A DNA stretch of 64,000 nucleotides from Echinicola jeungdonensis (GTDB lineage Bacteria; Bacteroidota; Bacteroidia; Cytophagales; Cyclobacteriaceae), in assembly GCF_030409905.1 (NCBI RefSeq), contig NZ_JAUFQT010000001.1, positions 1,510,001 through 1,574,000 on the forward strand, given 5' to 3'. Position numbers and translations under genes: made by a program. Each line of letters starts with the position of its first letter. Position 1 is the stretch's first letter. This document shows, piece after piece, positions 1-9,631 of this stretch. The notes beneath the pieces are model-generated. The model searched no databases. It was not told the origin of the DNA and worked only from the letters and a program-made list of their open reading frames with translations.

Positions 1-1
1 A

Positions 2-481
2 AACCATTATGGAGAGGGTAACTGGATCCTCAATATCTCAAATGAACAAATTTTTCTAAACAGACCTTTGATTAGGGAAAAAGAAATGGACCTGAAAAAA
101 ATCCAAAGGGAAGTGGCGGACTTTGTTTTAAGATTTGAAGGAGTCAAAGAAACCTACACGGCTTCCGAAATGAAGAAAATGGAATATACCTTTGGTAGAA
201 AACATCTCTTGCAAATGGGGTTTAACCATAAATCCTCTGGAGATATCCTGATCGCTCTTGAACCTGCCTGGTTAAGCAACTCCTACCGGGGCACTTCACA
301 TGGAAGCGGATACACTTACGACACGCATGTTCCAATACTCTTTTATGGATGGAAAGTCAAAAATGGACATTCTGCCCGTTATTGCACCATTACCGATATT
401 GCTCCAACCTTATCCATGTTATTGAATATCAGGCTTCCAAATGGGGCCACAGGCCAACCTATCTTGGAAGTACTGGATTAA
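2..481 (+). CDS. PafA-like alkaline phosphatase, 3' end only
   Basis: The frame is open from the first bases of the window, so this is the last 159 residues of a longer gene whose start lies outside. The visible part resembles the C-terminus of the PafA-type phosphatases of Bacteroidota, periplasmic metal-dependent phosphomonoesterases of the alkaline phosphatase superfamily. Features seen are the segment SHGSGYTYDTHVPILFYG, whose histidines fit a metal ligand, followed by TDIAPTLSMLL and a terminal GQPI motif typical of the family end. A TTG at 68 is internal and not a real start. The next gene is convergent; an 18-bp inverted repeat lies between them. Family call fairly sure; exact substrate not shown. 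Confidence 0.8.
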   Translation, partial: NHYGEGNWILNISNEQIFLNRPLIREKEMDLKKIQREVADFVLRFEGVKETYTASEMKKMEYTFGRKHLLQMGFNHKSSGDILIALEPAWLSNSYRGTSHGSGYTYDTHVPILFYGWKVKNGHSARYCTITDIAPTLSMLLNIRLPNGATGQPILEVLD

Positions 482-600
482 ACTTATTCAAAAGAATAAT
501 GGTGATGAATTGAGTTACTTATTTGGAAAAAATCCCTTTAATAAGGATTTAGTGAAGTGTAAAATTGGAATCCAAAACCATTAATAAAATTTATTTTAAT

Positions 601-648
601 ATTCGAAATGATGAATTAGTAATTAGACGTTAATTCATCATTTCGAAT
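601..648. repeat. 18-bp perfect inverted repeat between convergent genes
   Basis: Arms 601-618 and 631-648 are exact reverse complements, separated by 12 bases. The arms contain TTCGAA and are AT-rich. The repeat sits in the 262-base gap between two convergent stop codons, so it may end transcription from both sides, but there is no clear T-tract directly after either arm, so an ordinary intrinsic terminator is not certain. Confidence 0.6.
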
Positions 649-743
649 TCACCCATTCATCCCTTTGCAACTGATTTTTTTCGGTTAAATTTTAGGAATA
701 GGCTACACTTACCTGGCTTCGGGAAAACTATAATTTATTAAAA

Positions 744-3551
744 TCATCTTATCCACACCTTTTCCACATATTTTCCAGTCCTTGTCTGGATCCATATATA
801 GTGAATTCCAGGAGGCAAATCTTTGATCTCAAACTCAAATACACCCTTTTTAGGCTCAATTTCCCTAATTTTTTGCCCCAAAGTATTAATAATCGTCAGT
901 GTTAACACAGGGGACAGACCTTCAAGCTGAAGATGGATATCTCCATCTGAAGGATTTGGAAAAACTTGAATATTTTTTTGTCCACTTTCTTCATTATTCA
1001 AATCTGTAATTAGATTTACATTCACCTCCATGGATTCCCCTGGACCTTCATTGCATTCATTCATAGGGGTAACTGTAAGCACAAAATCTCCCTCATTTTC
1101 CCATTGAACCATAACATTTGCGGTCCCCTGGCCAGAGGCAATAACTCCTCCACCACCAGTACTCCATTGATAATTGATCCCAGGTACCTCCGGCACTTGG
1201 TATTCCTCTTCGGTAAGCCCTACTATTGCTGAACCATTAATTGGCTTGGGTTGCTGTGGTGCTTGACTCACTTGAACCGTCTTTTGATAAACTACTCCTT
1301 GGCCGCAGGCATTTCGTGGTCGGACCTTTATATATTGCGTGCCTGTTTCAGTCCAATCCACCAAAACACTGGACAATCCTTGCCCTTCCTGAATGACCCC
1401 TCCAGTAACTTCCCAGATATATTCTGTACCATCGACCTCCTCTACTTCATATGCCCCTAGACTATTCATGCAAGAAACCCCTTCTCCAATTATTTCTGTA
1501 ATGGCTTGCGGAGAAGTGGAAACCAAAACCTCAAGACCAGTGGTAGGGCCATTACCGCATTCATTTTGCCCCCTGACCAATACTGCATTTCTACCAGGTG
1601 TATCCCACCTTACGACCACTCTGTTGGTTCCCTGACCTTCCAAAATGGTTCCCCCATCAACACGCCATTCATATACCACATCAGGATCCAGGTCATCTTG
1701 AACTGAATAAATTTGTTGACTTAAGCAAATATTATCCTCCCCAAAGATGGTACTGGGCTCTAAGGGCACCAAACAACTATATTCATAAAAAGTCCCATTT
1801 TCACCAGCAGCATAACCTTTATTCAGATCCCCAAAACTGATACTTCTAAAATCCTGAAATGTACCCGTGGAATTAACTTCCCAAGTTTCTCCTTTATCTT
1901 TGGTTTGCAACATCAAACCATTCGCCCCTGCAATAAAGCCAACGGATTCATCCAGGAACTCCACCGCATACAGGTTTTCACCTGAAGGTATATCAACAGC
2001 TCCCCAAGTCGATCCTGCATCCGTGGTTTTAAATGCTAACCCCTGTTTTCCCACTACAATGGCAGTCGTATCATCCAAAATGGCCAAATCCATCAAATCT
2101 TGAGAAGTACCCAAATCCAGGGTGACCCAATTTTCCTGATCAACCGTCCTGAGAATTTTCCCTGCCTGCCCTGCCACCAAGCCGGTATCCGCATTAAAAA
2201 AATCTATATCTCCAAAATCTCCAAGACCACTGTTCACATCAACTTGTTCCCAGTTTACCCCCCGGTTACTGGTTTTGGACATATATCCCTGCTCCCCTAC
2301 TATATATCCTTGGTTTGCATCAAAAAAATGTACCCCATAGAGATGATTTTCTGTACCGGGATTTAATGCGGTCCAGGATCCACCGGAATTAGTAGTGTTT
2401 AAGATAGTGCCATTATCCCCGGCTACATAACCAAAGGCCCCAGAAACAAAATCCAAAGCATGGAAGGGCAATGAAAGTGGCCTGGAGCGATCTGTAAAAG
2501 AAGCTCCCCCATTGCCGGTCAATAAAATGAGGCCATTATCCCCGATAAGATACCCTCTGGATTCATTAGAGAATTGGATGGCGTTAAAGTCATTATTTCT
2601 ACCGGACATTCTTGGTGACCATCCCCCTCCTGAATTACCTGAGGAAATTAAAACTCCCGAATTGGCCACCGCATAAATATCACTGCCCAAAAGCTTAAAC
2701 CTGATGGAATTTATATCTTGATTGGTTCTACTGTTTACTTCTGAAAAGGTAAGCCCACCATTGGTAGTGCGGAGCATGGTACCATTGACACCTCCTACTA
2801 TCCCTAAATCGGAATTTAATTTACTAAACACCACCCTCCTATAATCTATTTCGGTTCCACTTTGGATAAAAGTCCAATCTTCTCCCGCATTAATGGTCTT
2901 AATAATCAATCCCCCGTCACCTACGGCATATCCTGTTGTGTCATCAGTAAAATAAATATCATACAATGGAGATTGAAAGTTCTGGGGAAGTGCAGACCAG
3001 CTTTCACCCCCATCAACAGTTTTCAAAATTTCTGCATCAGAACTTGCCACATATCCTGAATCGGCATTGATAAAATATAATCCATTTAAATCTGCCTGTG
3101 TCCCACTAGTAGAAAGCGTCCAGGAAAGGCCTCCATCTTCAGAAAGAAAAATCAAGCCCTCCTCAGCACTAATTACCACAGTTTCTTGGGATAAAATCTG
3201 AACATTAATTAAAGCGGATGGGGTTGGTAAGGATATTAACTCCCAATCCTGTCCTCCATTTTCTGTCTTAAATATTTTACCATTTTCTCCTACAATTAAC
3301 CCCATGTCTTCATCAAAAAAGTCCAAGCTTAACATATGGTTTTTTATGGGGGATTTTTGCTCCGTCCAGCTTAAGCCTCCATCAATGGTTTTTAAAATAA
3401 TCTCTTCCCCTGCTAGGAAGGCAGTTTCTTCATTTACCCAATGGATATCTTCAAAATCATTCCCCCAGCTTCCTATTCTCCTCCAGGATTGGGAAAAAGC
3501 AGTTTGAAAAATGAAGGCTATCAAAAAAAATAAAAGTAGTATTCTTTTCAT
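744..3551 (-). CDS. Secreted Ycf48-like beta-propeller protein with PKD-like domains and T9SS type A sorting domain
   Basis: A predicted secreted protein of 935 residues. I start at the ATG at 3551, which puts a clean signal peptide (MKRILLLFFL... ending FSQ) at the front; an upstream in-frame ATG at 3572 would add seven residues. Residues about 20-600 hold 13 repeats of the form T-x-(D/N)-G-G-x-x-W, such as TIDGGLSWTE and TVDGGESWSA, as in Ycf48/Hcf136-like propellers; with the first strand this would make two seven-bladed propellers. Three PKD/Ig-like modules with Cys pairs follow (about 600-850). The end (IQVFPNPSDG to VEKVWIR) is a type IX secretion C-terminal domain. The natural ligand is unknown; a surface adhesion or assembly role is inference. 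Confidence 0.85.
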   Translation of the reverse strand: MKRILLLFFLIAFIFQTAFSQSWRRIGSWGNDFEDIHWVNEETAFLAGEEIILKTIDGGLSWTEQKSPIKNHMLSLDFFDEDMGLIVGENGKIFKTENGGQDWELISLPTPSALINVQILSQETVVISAEEGLIFLSEDGGLSWTLSTSGTQADLNGLYFINADSGYVASSDAEILKTVDGGESWSALPQNFQSPLYDIYFTDDTTGYAVGDGGLIIKTINAGEDWTFIQSGTEIDYRRVVFSKLNSDLGIVGGVNGTMLRTTNGGLTFSEVNSRTNQDINSIRFKLLGSDIYAVANSGVLISSGNSGGGWSPRMSGRNNDFNAIQFSNESRGYLIGDNGLILLTGNGGASFTDRSRPLSLPFHALDFVSGAFGYVAGDNGTILNTTNSGGSWTALNPGTENHLYGVHFFDANQGYIVGEQGYMSKTSNRGVNWEQVDVNSGLGDFGDIDFFNADTGLVAGQAGKILRTVDQENWVTLDLGTSQDLMDLAILDDTTAIVVGKQGLAFKTTDAGSTWGAVDIPSGENLYAVEFLDESVGFIAGANGLMLQTKDKGETWEVNSTGTFQDFRSISFGDLNKGYAAGENGTFYEYSCLVPLEPSTIFGEDNICLSQQIYSVQDDLDPDVVYEWRVDGGTILEGQGTNRVVVRWDTPGRNAVLVRGQNECGNGPTTGLEVLVSTSPQAITEIIGEGVSCMNSLGAYEVEEVDGTEYIWEVTGGVIQEGQGLSSVLVDWTETGTQYIKVRPRNACGQGVVYQKTVQVSQAPQQPKPINGSAIVGLTEEEYQVPEVPGINYQWSTGGGGVIASGQGTANVMVQWENEGDFVLTVTPMNECNEGPGESMEVNVNLITDLNNEESGQKNIQVFPNPSDGDIHLQLEGLSPVLTLTIINTLGQKIREIEPKKGVFEFEIKDLPPGIHYIWIQTRTGKYVEKVWIR

Positions 3552-3749
3552 AGGAAGATTGAAATATAACAAGCGCTGTAGTACAAAAATAAAATTTTAT
3601 GGGATTATAAAAAGGAGATTGATAGAAATAAAATAGGACTAATTTTATAAGCTTGATAAAAAACCTACTAAAATGCAGTCCATTTTTTACGGTTTGCAGT
3701 AATCATCCCATCTAAACTGGGGCATTCCCCTTTCCTGGCAGGGTAGGAT

Positions 3750-3773
3750 AAAAAAAAGAGGCCTCTAAGCCTC
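3750..3773 (-). terminator. Rho-independent terminator of gldJ
   Basis: Read on the minus strand, stem GAGGC, six-base loop, stem GCCTC, then eight Ts. It begins about 30 bases after the gldJ stop codon. Confidence 0.8.
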
Positions 3774-3801
3774 CTTTTAAATAATGTTAACGTTTTCTTT
3801 T

Positions 3802-5031
3802 TTACCGGTCTTTTGCACCCACGGAAATCATTGCGCAACGGAATCCGATATGGTTTGTGGCTGAATCCTGATGCATAAATCTCCTAGTACCAGGAGAAAG
3901 CCAATAGGCAACATCTCTCCAGGATCCTCCTTTGTAAACCCTGTAATTATTATCAATTAGAGTAGTACCATAGTTGGATGCATCATCTAAGGTTCCATCT
4001 CTCCTCAATGGGTTCAAATCTTCAAAATCCTGGTACGAAAGGGGACGATAAACATCTTCCACCCATTCATTCATATTTCCAGCCATACTATACAGCCCAA
4101 AATCATTGGGAGGAAATTCGTAAACATTAGTAGGGATGATTTCACCATCATTGGTGATACCTCCGGAAATACCAGCATAGTCACCCCTTCCTCGTTTGAA
4201 GTTGGCTAAAAAATCTCCCTGGCGGGACTTCCTTTTAACATCATATGGGTTTCTTACGCCTCTTCCATCCCATGGATATATTCTACCAAACTCTTGGTTT
4301 TCATCCAAATACTGGGTTCCTATCATGGCTTTTGCTGCATATTCCCACTCTGCCTCATTAGGCAAGCGGTAGCTGGGCAATACCACACCGCGCTCAATAA
4401 GTTGAGTTCTGCTCATGGCTGAATCCAACTCATTTTCTTTCCGGTATAATTCGTTTACATAAATGGTCCTCCACTTGGCATATGCATTGGCTTGTACCCA
4501 ACTTACTCCAGCTACAGGATAAAAGTTAAAGCCAGGATGCCTAAAATAGTAAGTGGCATAAACATCATTATAGGACAAAGCCTCGGACCAAACCTCTTCA
4601 TCGGGTTCCAAATTATTGAGGGAATCCGTGCTTACCCTTTTTTTCATATTGAAAAGAAACTCCTTGTAATCCACATTGGTAACCTCCGTTTCATCCATAT
4701 AAAAGGAAGCAATTGTCACTGTCCTTTCGGCATTGTCTCTAAATGCCATTACATCTTCCTCTTGGGTACCAATAACGGCCCTGCCTCCCTGAATATATTT
4801 TAATTTAGGTCCAACCACTTGGTCTTTTAATTTAACCACGGTAAACTGGGTGGTATCCTCTAAATCGAAATTAAATTCTGCTCCAGTGGAAGCACTTACC
4901 TTTCCAGGATCCCCTGCAGTCCTTCTCCCATATGTTGGTCCGTTCTTTTTAGCACAGGAATCCAATAAAATCATCGAAAGCACTGCCAGTGCTACGATAA
5001 CAAGGTTAAAATTCTTTTTTCCAAACACCAT
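3802..5031 (-). CDS. gldJ: Gliding motility lipoprotein GldJ (SUMF1/FGE fold)
   Basis: A 409-residue outer-membrane-type lipoprotein: an N-terminal hydrophobic stretch ends in a lipobox with the acylated Cys at residue 26 (LLDSC). From about residue 75 on it is a formylglycine-generating-enzyme-like (SUMF1) domain, shown by FYMDETEVTN, YPVAGVSWVQANAYAKWR, LPNEAEWEYAAKA, GNMNEWVEDVYR, YKGGSWRD and the final GFRCA. Among SUMF1-type lipoproteins the GG-x-x-x-x-G-T-x-E-E-D-V-M opening and YYFRHPGF segment fit GldJ better than GldK. GldJ is needed for gliding and stabilises GldK of the type IX secretion system in Flavobacterium (established). Other gld genes are not adjacent. It lies 164 bases downstream of mfd and ends at a good terminator. 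Confidence 0.78.
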   Translation of the reverse strand: MVFGKKNFNLVIVALAVLSMILLDSCAKKNGPTYGRRTAGDPGKVSASTGAEFNFDLEDTTQFTVVKLKDQVVGPKLKYIQGGRAVIGTQEEDVMAFRDNAERTVTIASFYMDETEVTNVDYKEFLFNMKKRVSTDSLNNLEPDEEVWSEALSYNDVYATYYFRHPGFNFYPVAGVSWVQANAYAKWRTIYVNELYRKENELDSAMSRTQLIERGVVLPSYRLPNEAEWEYAAKAMIGTQYLDENQEFGRIYPWDGRGVRNPYDVKRKSRQGDFLANFKRGRGDYAGISGGITNDGEIIPTNVYEFPPNDFGLYSMAGNMNEWVEDVYRPLSYQDFEDLNPLRRDGTLDDASNYGTTLIDNNYRVYKGGSWRDVAYWLSPGTRRFMHQDSATNHIGFRCAMISVGAKDR

Positions 5032-5195
5032 GTGACAATCGATTTTTGCCCTAATCTAAAATATTATGCTAATATATAATCATTAATGACTTAATACAAT
5101 ACATTCTCATATTCCTTATGTAATGTAAAACGGTTTTTGGTCATTTCCTCATGAATAATATCTCAAAAAATATTGACTTTTGCTATATATCCACT

Positions 5196-8100
5196 TTAAC
5201 TTTTCATTTCATTTAACCATTTCTTGGCAATATTGACCGTTTTCACCCCGCTTATTGTAAGAATTAAACGGTTTTTATGCTCTTTTATTTTACATTTTTT
5301 TGGCTGAGTTTGAATGTACCGAAGAATATTCCCGAAAATATCAGATTTAAAATAACTTTCCCTAGTACTGGGAACAAAGTAACATTTCATCAAATTATTT
5401 TTCAGCACCAATTTTTCGAAGCCCAATTTTTCGGCCATCCACCTTAGCCTTACGGTTTCAAAAAGGGAATCGACCACATCTGGAATGGGCCCAAAACGGT
5501 CCTTGATTGACAAGGCAAATTTTTCAAGCTCCTCTTCAGTTTTGATATTGTCCAGTTTAGAATATAGGCTCAGCCTTTCTGAAATGTTAGTGACATAATC
5601 CTCAGGAATCAATAATTCCATATCTGTTTCTATCACACAATCCTGAACCAGAATCTCCACTTTTTCTTTAAGATCCTCTTCAAATAATGCCGCAAATTCA
5701 TTTTCCTTCAACTCCTGCACGGCCTCATCAAGGATTTTATGGTACATATCAAAGCCTAGATCGGTAATAAAGCCGCTTTGTTCGGCACCGAGCATATTTC
5801 CGGCACCACGGATATCAAGGTCTCGCATGGCCACCTTAAAACCATCACCCAATTCAGAAAACTCTTCCAAAGTTTGAAGCCTTTTTCTTGCCTCAGGGGT
5901 TAAAACAGACATGGGTGAGGTCAACAAATAACAAAATGCCTTTTTATTACTCCTGCCAACACGGCCACGCATTTGGTGAAGATCACTCAGTCCAAACATA
6001 TGGGCCCTGTTGATGATAATGGTATTGGCATTAGGAATATCCAGACCTGATTCAATGATATTAGTAGAAACCAGTACATCATATTCCCCCTCAATAAATT
6101 TTATCATTACCCTTTCCAGGTTTTTTCCATCCATTTGCCCATGAGCACCCACCACCCTGGCATCTGGGACAAGACGCATTATCAGATTGGCAATAGAGTC
6201 AATTTCACCCACCCGGTTATGAACAAAAAAGACCTGGCCTCCCCGGCGTAACTCATAGGCAACTGCATCACGTATCACCTCCTCTTTAAAGGTGTGAATT
6301 TCAGTGGTTACTGGTTGGCGATTGGGGGGAGGTGTCGCAATGACTGAAAGGTCTCTGGCCCCCATCAAAGAAAAATGGAGAGTTCTGGGGATTGGCGTGG
6401 CCGTAAGGGTCAGCACATCAACATTTACCCTTAACTCCTTGAGGTGATCTTTAACTTTAACACCAAATTTTTGTTCCTCATCAATGACCAATAAACCCAG
6501 ATCTTTGAATTTGATGTCTTTATTGACAATCCTGTGGGTTCCCACCAAAATATCAATTTCGCCAGAAGTAACCTGTTCAGCAATGGTTTTAACCTGTTTG
6601 GTGGAACGGAACCGATTGATAAAATCCACTTTTACAGGAAAATCCTTCAACCTTTCCTTTATGGTCCGGTAATGCTGCATGGCCAAAATGGTAGTCGGCA
6701 CTAAGATCGCCACCTGCTTTCGGTCGTTAATGGCCTTAAAGGCAGCCCTGATGGCCACTTCTGTTTTGCCAAACCCCACATCCCCGCAGACCAACCGGTC
6801 CATAGGGTAAGCCTTTTCCATATCATTTTTCACATCATAGGTGGCGGTAGCTTGGTCTGGTGTGTCTTCATATATAAAAGAACTTTCTAGCTCTACTTGC
6901 AGGACACTATCTGTATTATATTGATATCCGGAAGCATTTTTCCTTTTTGCATAAAGGGATATCAGATCTTTGGCAATATCCTTGACCTTCCTTTTAACCT
7001 TTTTCTTTTTGTTTTCCCATTCCTGGGAGCCTAGCTTGGACATGGTGGGCATGGTCCCTTCCTGGCCTGAATATTTGGATATTTTATGAAGCGCATGGAG
7101 GTTGACATACAATAAATCATCATCCCTAAACACCAGCCGAACCGCTTCCTGAAAATTGCCATTAATTTCCACTTTTTCCAGCCCTGCAAACCTTCCCACC
7201 CCATAATCCACATGGACCACATAATCACCTGCCTGAAGGGTTTTCAGTTCCTTTAGGGTTAGCGCTTTTGATTTGCTTGCCTTCTTTTGGGTTTTGTACC
7301 GGTGAAAACGCTCAAATATTTGATGATCGGTATAACAGGCAATACGGACTGAAGGGTCTATAAAACCTTCCCTTAAACTAATCAGCAAAGATTGCACTTT
7401 CAGGGTCGGGTCTAATTCCTCAAAAATATTATGCAGTCTTTCGATCTGTTTTTCGCTTTCGGAACAAATCACATTTAGCAATCCCTTTCGCTCATTTTCA
7501 ACCAAATTTTCCACCAAAAGGTCAAAATTCTTATTGAAAGAGGGTTGAGGCTTGCTTTCCAGGTCAAATGCCTTGGCTCCTTTTAAATGAAACTGGTTTC
7601 CAAATTCAATCTTGGTAAATCGCCGGATAGCTTCAGCAAAGGCATCACCATCATCAAATAGGTCTTTTGGCTTTATCAAAAGCGGGTTTTTGTCAGTTTG
7701 CCCGAGAATTTGATCAAACTTTTGGGTTGCTTTTTGAAAGGAATTATCCAACACATCCAAGGTAAGTTGGAAATCCTTTATCCAAATGGTGGTTTGATCT
7801 GGGAGAAAATCCAGGAAAGATTGCCTCACCTCCTGAAGCAACCTTGTTTGAACATTCGGGATGATGCTGATTTGCTTTAACTGGTCAGTGGATAGTTGGC
7901 TTTCCGGGTCAAAACTCCGGATACTTTCGATTTCCTTTCCAAAAAGTTCTATCCTATAGGGTTGTTCACTGGCATAACTAAATACATCTATGATCCCTCC
8001 CCGTATGGCAAACTGACCCGGTTCATATACAAAATCTGTTTTTTCAAAATCATAGGTGCTAAGCAATTCCGCAATAAACTCGGTATCCACTTTTTCTCCC

Positions 8101-8627
8101 ACCTTGGCAGAAAACGTATTGTCTGACAAGGATTTTTTATTGATTACTTTTTCATAAAGGGCCTCAGGGTAAGTGACAATGATTTCCTGCTCAGGTTCTT
8201 TGGATAGAATTTTGTTCAGAATTTCTGCCCTAAGAAGTACATTGGCATTTTCCACCTCATCATATTGATAAGGCCTTTTATAGGAAGAGGGAAATATTAG
8301 AATCTCCTTATCCTCAAACAACTCCTGTAAATCACCCGCAAGGTAAGCTGCTTCTTCCTTATCGTGAGCAAGGATAAGCTGGAAGCCTCCTACTTTTTTA
8401 GATAAAACAGCGGTCAAGACCATATCCAAACTTCCGGAGGCCTTCTTTAATTGAAAGGAATTTCCAGGATGGGATTGGACAGTGGTGATAAAGGTATTGA
8501 TAAATGAATCTTCCTCGTAAAGGGACAGAAATGCTTTTTTATCCAAGATTGTAATAAATTCTTTTTGTATTAATGCTACTAATCTATTAGCCTGCAAGTT
8601 AGGAAAAACCTGCTTTTTCACAGGCAT
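5196..8627 (-). CDS. mfd: Transcription-repair coupling factor Mfd
   Basis: Removes RNA polymerase stalled at DNA lesions and recruits UvrA. At 1143 residues it is full length for the family. Order seen: UvrB-like N-terminal region; CarD-like polymerase-interacting domain at about 460-530 (LQAGDYVVHVDYGVGRF); helicase motor with Walker A GDVGFGKTE near 615, DEEQ near 712, TLTATPIPRTL, and motif VI QMRGRVGRS near 885; C-terminal TRCF domain. Only the first residue is ATG, but family members usually begin closer to the KKAFLSLY segment, so a TTG at 8546 (residue 28) is a possible alternative start. It is transcribed divergently from the cox3-like/hflKC group. Confidence 0.96.
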   Translation of the reverse strand: MPVKKQVFPNLQANRLVALIQKEFITILDKKAFLSLYEEDSFINTFITTVQSHPGNSFQLKKASGSLDMVLTAVLSKKVGGFQLILAHDKEEAAYLAGDLQELFEDKEILIFPSSYKRPYQYDEVENANVLLRAEILNKILSKEPEQEIIVTYPEALYEKVINKKSLSDNTFSAKVGEKVDTEFIAELLSTYDFEKTDFVYEPGQFAIRGGIIDVFSYASEQPYRIELFGKEIESIRSFDPESQLSTDQLKQISIIPNVQTRLLQEVRQSFLDFLPDQTTIWIKDFQLTLDVLDNSFQKATQKFDQILGQTDKNPLLIKPKDLFDDGDAFAEAIRRFTKIEFGNQFHLKGAKAFDLESKPQPSFNKNFDLLVENLVENERKGLLNVICSESEKQIERLHNIFEELDPTLKVQSLLISLREGFIDPSVRIACYTDHQIFERFHRYKTQKKASKSKALTLKELKTLQAGDYVVHVDYGVGRFAGLEKVEINGNFQEAVRLVFRDDDLLYVNLHALHKISKYSGQEGTMPTMSKLGSQEWENKKKKVKRKVKDIAKDLISLYAKRKNASGYQYNTDSVLQVELESSFIYEDTPDQATATYDVKNDMEKAYPMDRLVCGDVGFGKTEVAIRAAFKAINDRKQVAILVPTTILAMQHYRTIKERLKDFPVKVDFINRFRSTKQVKTIAEQVTSGEIDILVGTHRIVNKDIKFKDLGLLVIDEEQKFGVKVKDHLKELRVNVDVLTLTATPIPRTLHFSLMGARDLSVIATPPPNRQPVTTEIHTFKEEVIRDAVAYELRRGGQVFFVHNRVGEIDSIANLIMRLVPDARVVGAHGQMDGKNLERVMIKFIEGEYDVLVSTNIIESGLDIPNANTIIINRAHMFGLSDLHQMRGRVGRSNKKAFCYLLTSPMSVLTPEARKRLQTLEEFSELGDGFKVAMRDLDIRGAGNMLGAEQSGFITDLGFDMYHKILDEAVQELKENEFAALFEEDLKEKVEILVQDCVIETDMELLIPEDYVTNISERLSLYSKLDNIKTEEELEKFALSIKDRFGPIPDVVDSLFETVRLRWMAEKLGFEKLVLKNNLMKCYFVPSTRESYFKSDIFGNILRYIQTQPKKCKIKEHKNRLILTISGVKTVNIAKKWLNEMKS

Positions 8628-8932
8628 TTCCCAAGTGAACTAATTGAAAATAAATTGGTATCTTAAATTATAGTTTCCACGTGAAGAGTTGATTCCCAAC
8701 TTAATCGATAGTATTACAAATCCAAGAGTAAGGGCTAGTAGTCGGTTATGGTCTGCAAATTGGTTAGTTCCCAATTAGACAGTACCCCAGTTCCCCAAAT
8801 AAACTGGATCTTATCAATTTTTAAGTTTAGTGAAAACCGTTAATTTACTTCATGTCGTCTTAAGAAGATAACCAGTCCTACACATAGGGTGAAAATCCTC
8901 CATTTTAACAGGACATTTCAACCACATTGTTG
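8628..8932. other. Intergenic region between divergent mfd and cox3-like gene
   Basis: About 305 bases that must hold the promoters for both directions. I found no convincing TAnnTTTG box and no coding sequence. A 6-bp stem near 8787-8807 is too weak to call. Confidence 0.5.
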
Positions 8933-9631
8933 ATGAAAAGAAAAATTAAAGAAAATTGGTTCCAAAAATTGGAAAAGTTACATCCCTATCAAACCTTGGT
9001 TTATCTAGGAATGGTAGGGAGCGGATTGATTTTTTTATTCCTCACATTGGCCTATATGTATGCCATCTGGGGCCATAATATCAATCAGGCCTTTCATATT
9101 CCCTTTTCATTTTGGATAAGCACTGGACTCATTCTTTCAAGTAGCTTGGTGGTAGAGCGAATGGTAAAGTACTATAAAAAAGATAAAATGAAGTACCTGG
9201 AAGTATCCCTTTGGGTCACTTTTATTCTTGGGATATTGTTTTCCTTTTTTCAATTTTTGGGATGGAGGGCATTGGCACGGATGGGGTTAAATTTTACAGG
9301 AATACCATCCGGAAGTTATCTTTATGTATTGACAGGGATTCATATTTTCCACCTAATTGGTGTATTGATCTATGCTATTTGGCTAATTGTGGAGGTTCAC
9401 AAAGCAGTAAAAGACCCAGTAAAAGACCTAATCCTTTTCACAAATCCCTTTATTAAGATGAAATTCAAGCTATTTGTTACCTATTGGCATTTTATGGACG
9501 CTGTTTGGATGGTACTTTTTTTGTCTTTTGGTTTACATTTTAGTTTTTTTTCGCCTAAATCCATGTTTATCCAAATAATTTTTTCAAATTTTATTTATCA
9601 CATTTTAAACCAAACCTTTTATGGCAAATAA
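8933..9631 (+). CDS. Heme-copper oxidase subunit III-like membrane protein (orphan)
   Basis: A 232-residue inner-membrane protein with five hydrophobic helices. The ATG at 8933 is preferred over two upstream TTG codons. It matches the subunit III family of heme-copper oxidases: HPYQTLVYLGMVGSGLIF, a helix followed by SSSLVVERMVKYY, a Gly-Ile-His-Ile-Phe-His-Leu helix, and the closing YWHFMDAVWMVLFL. Subunit III normally supports subunit I in the terminal oxidase. No other oxidase subunit is nearby; instead its last 11 bases overlap the start of hflK, so translation is probably coupled. Family call is good; a role with a distant oxidase or with HflKC/FtsH quality control is inference. Confidence 0.82.
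   Translation: MKRKIKENWFQKLEKLHPYQTLVYLGMVGSGLIFLFLTLAYMYAIWGHNINQAFHIPFSFWISTGLILSSSLVVERMVKYYKKDKMKYLEVSLWVTFILGILFSFFQFLGWRALARMGLNFTGIPSGSYLYVLTGIHIFHLIGVLIYAIWLIVEVHKAVKDPVKDLILFTNPFIKMKFKLFVTYWHFMDAVWMVLFLSFGLHFSFFSPKSMFIQIIFSNFIYHILNQTFYGK

Noticed and set aside
1251-2366. Open frames on the plus strand across the propeller gene
   Set aside because: They are antisense shadows of the large minus-strand gene and lack coding character.
8787-8807. Hairpin CCAGTT ... AACTGG between mfd and the cox3-like gene
   Set aside because: Six base pairs with a nine-base loop in AT-rich DNA is expected by chance and no T-tract follows.
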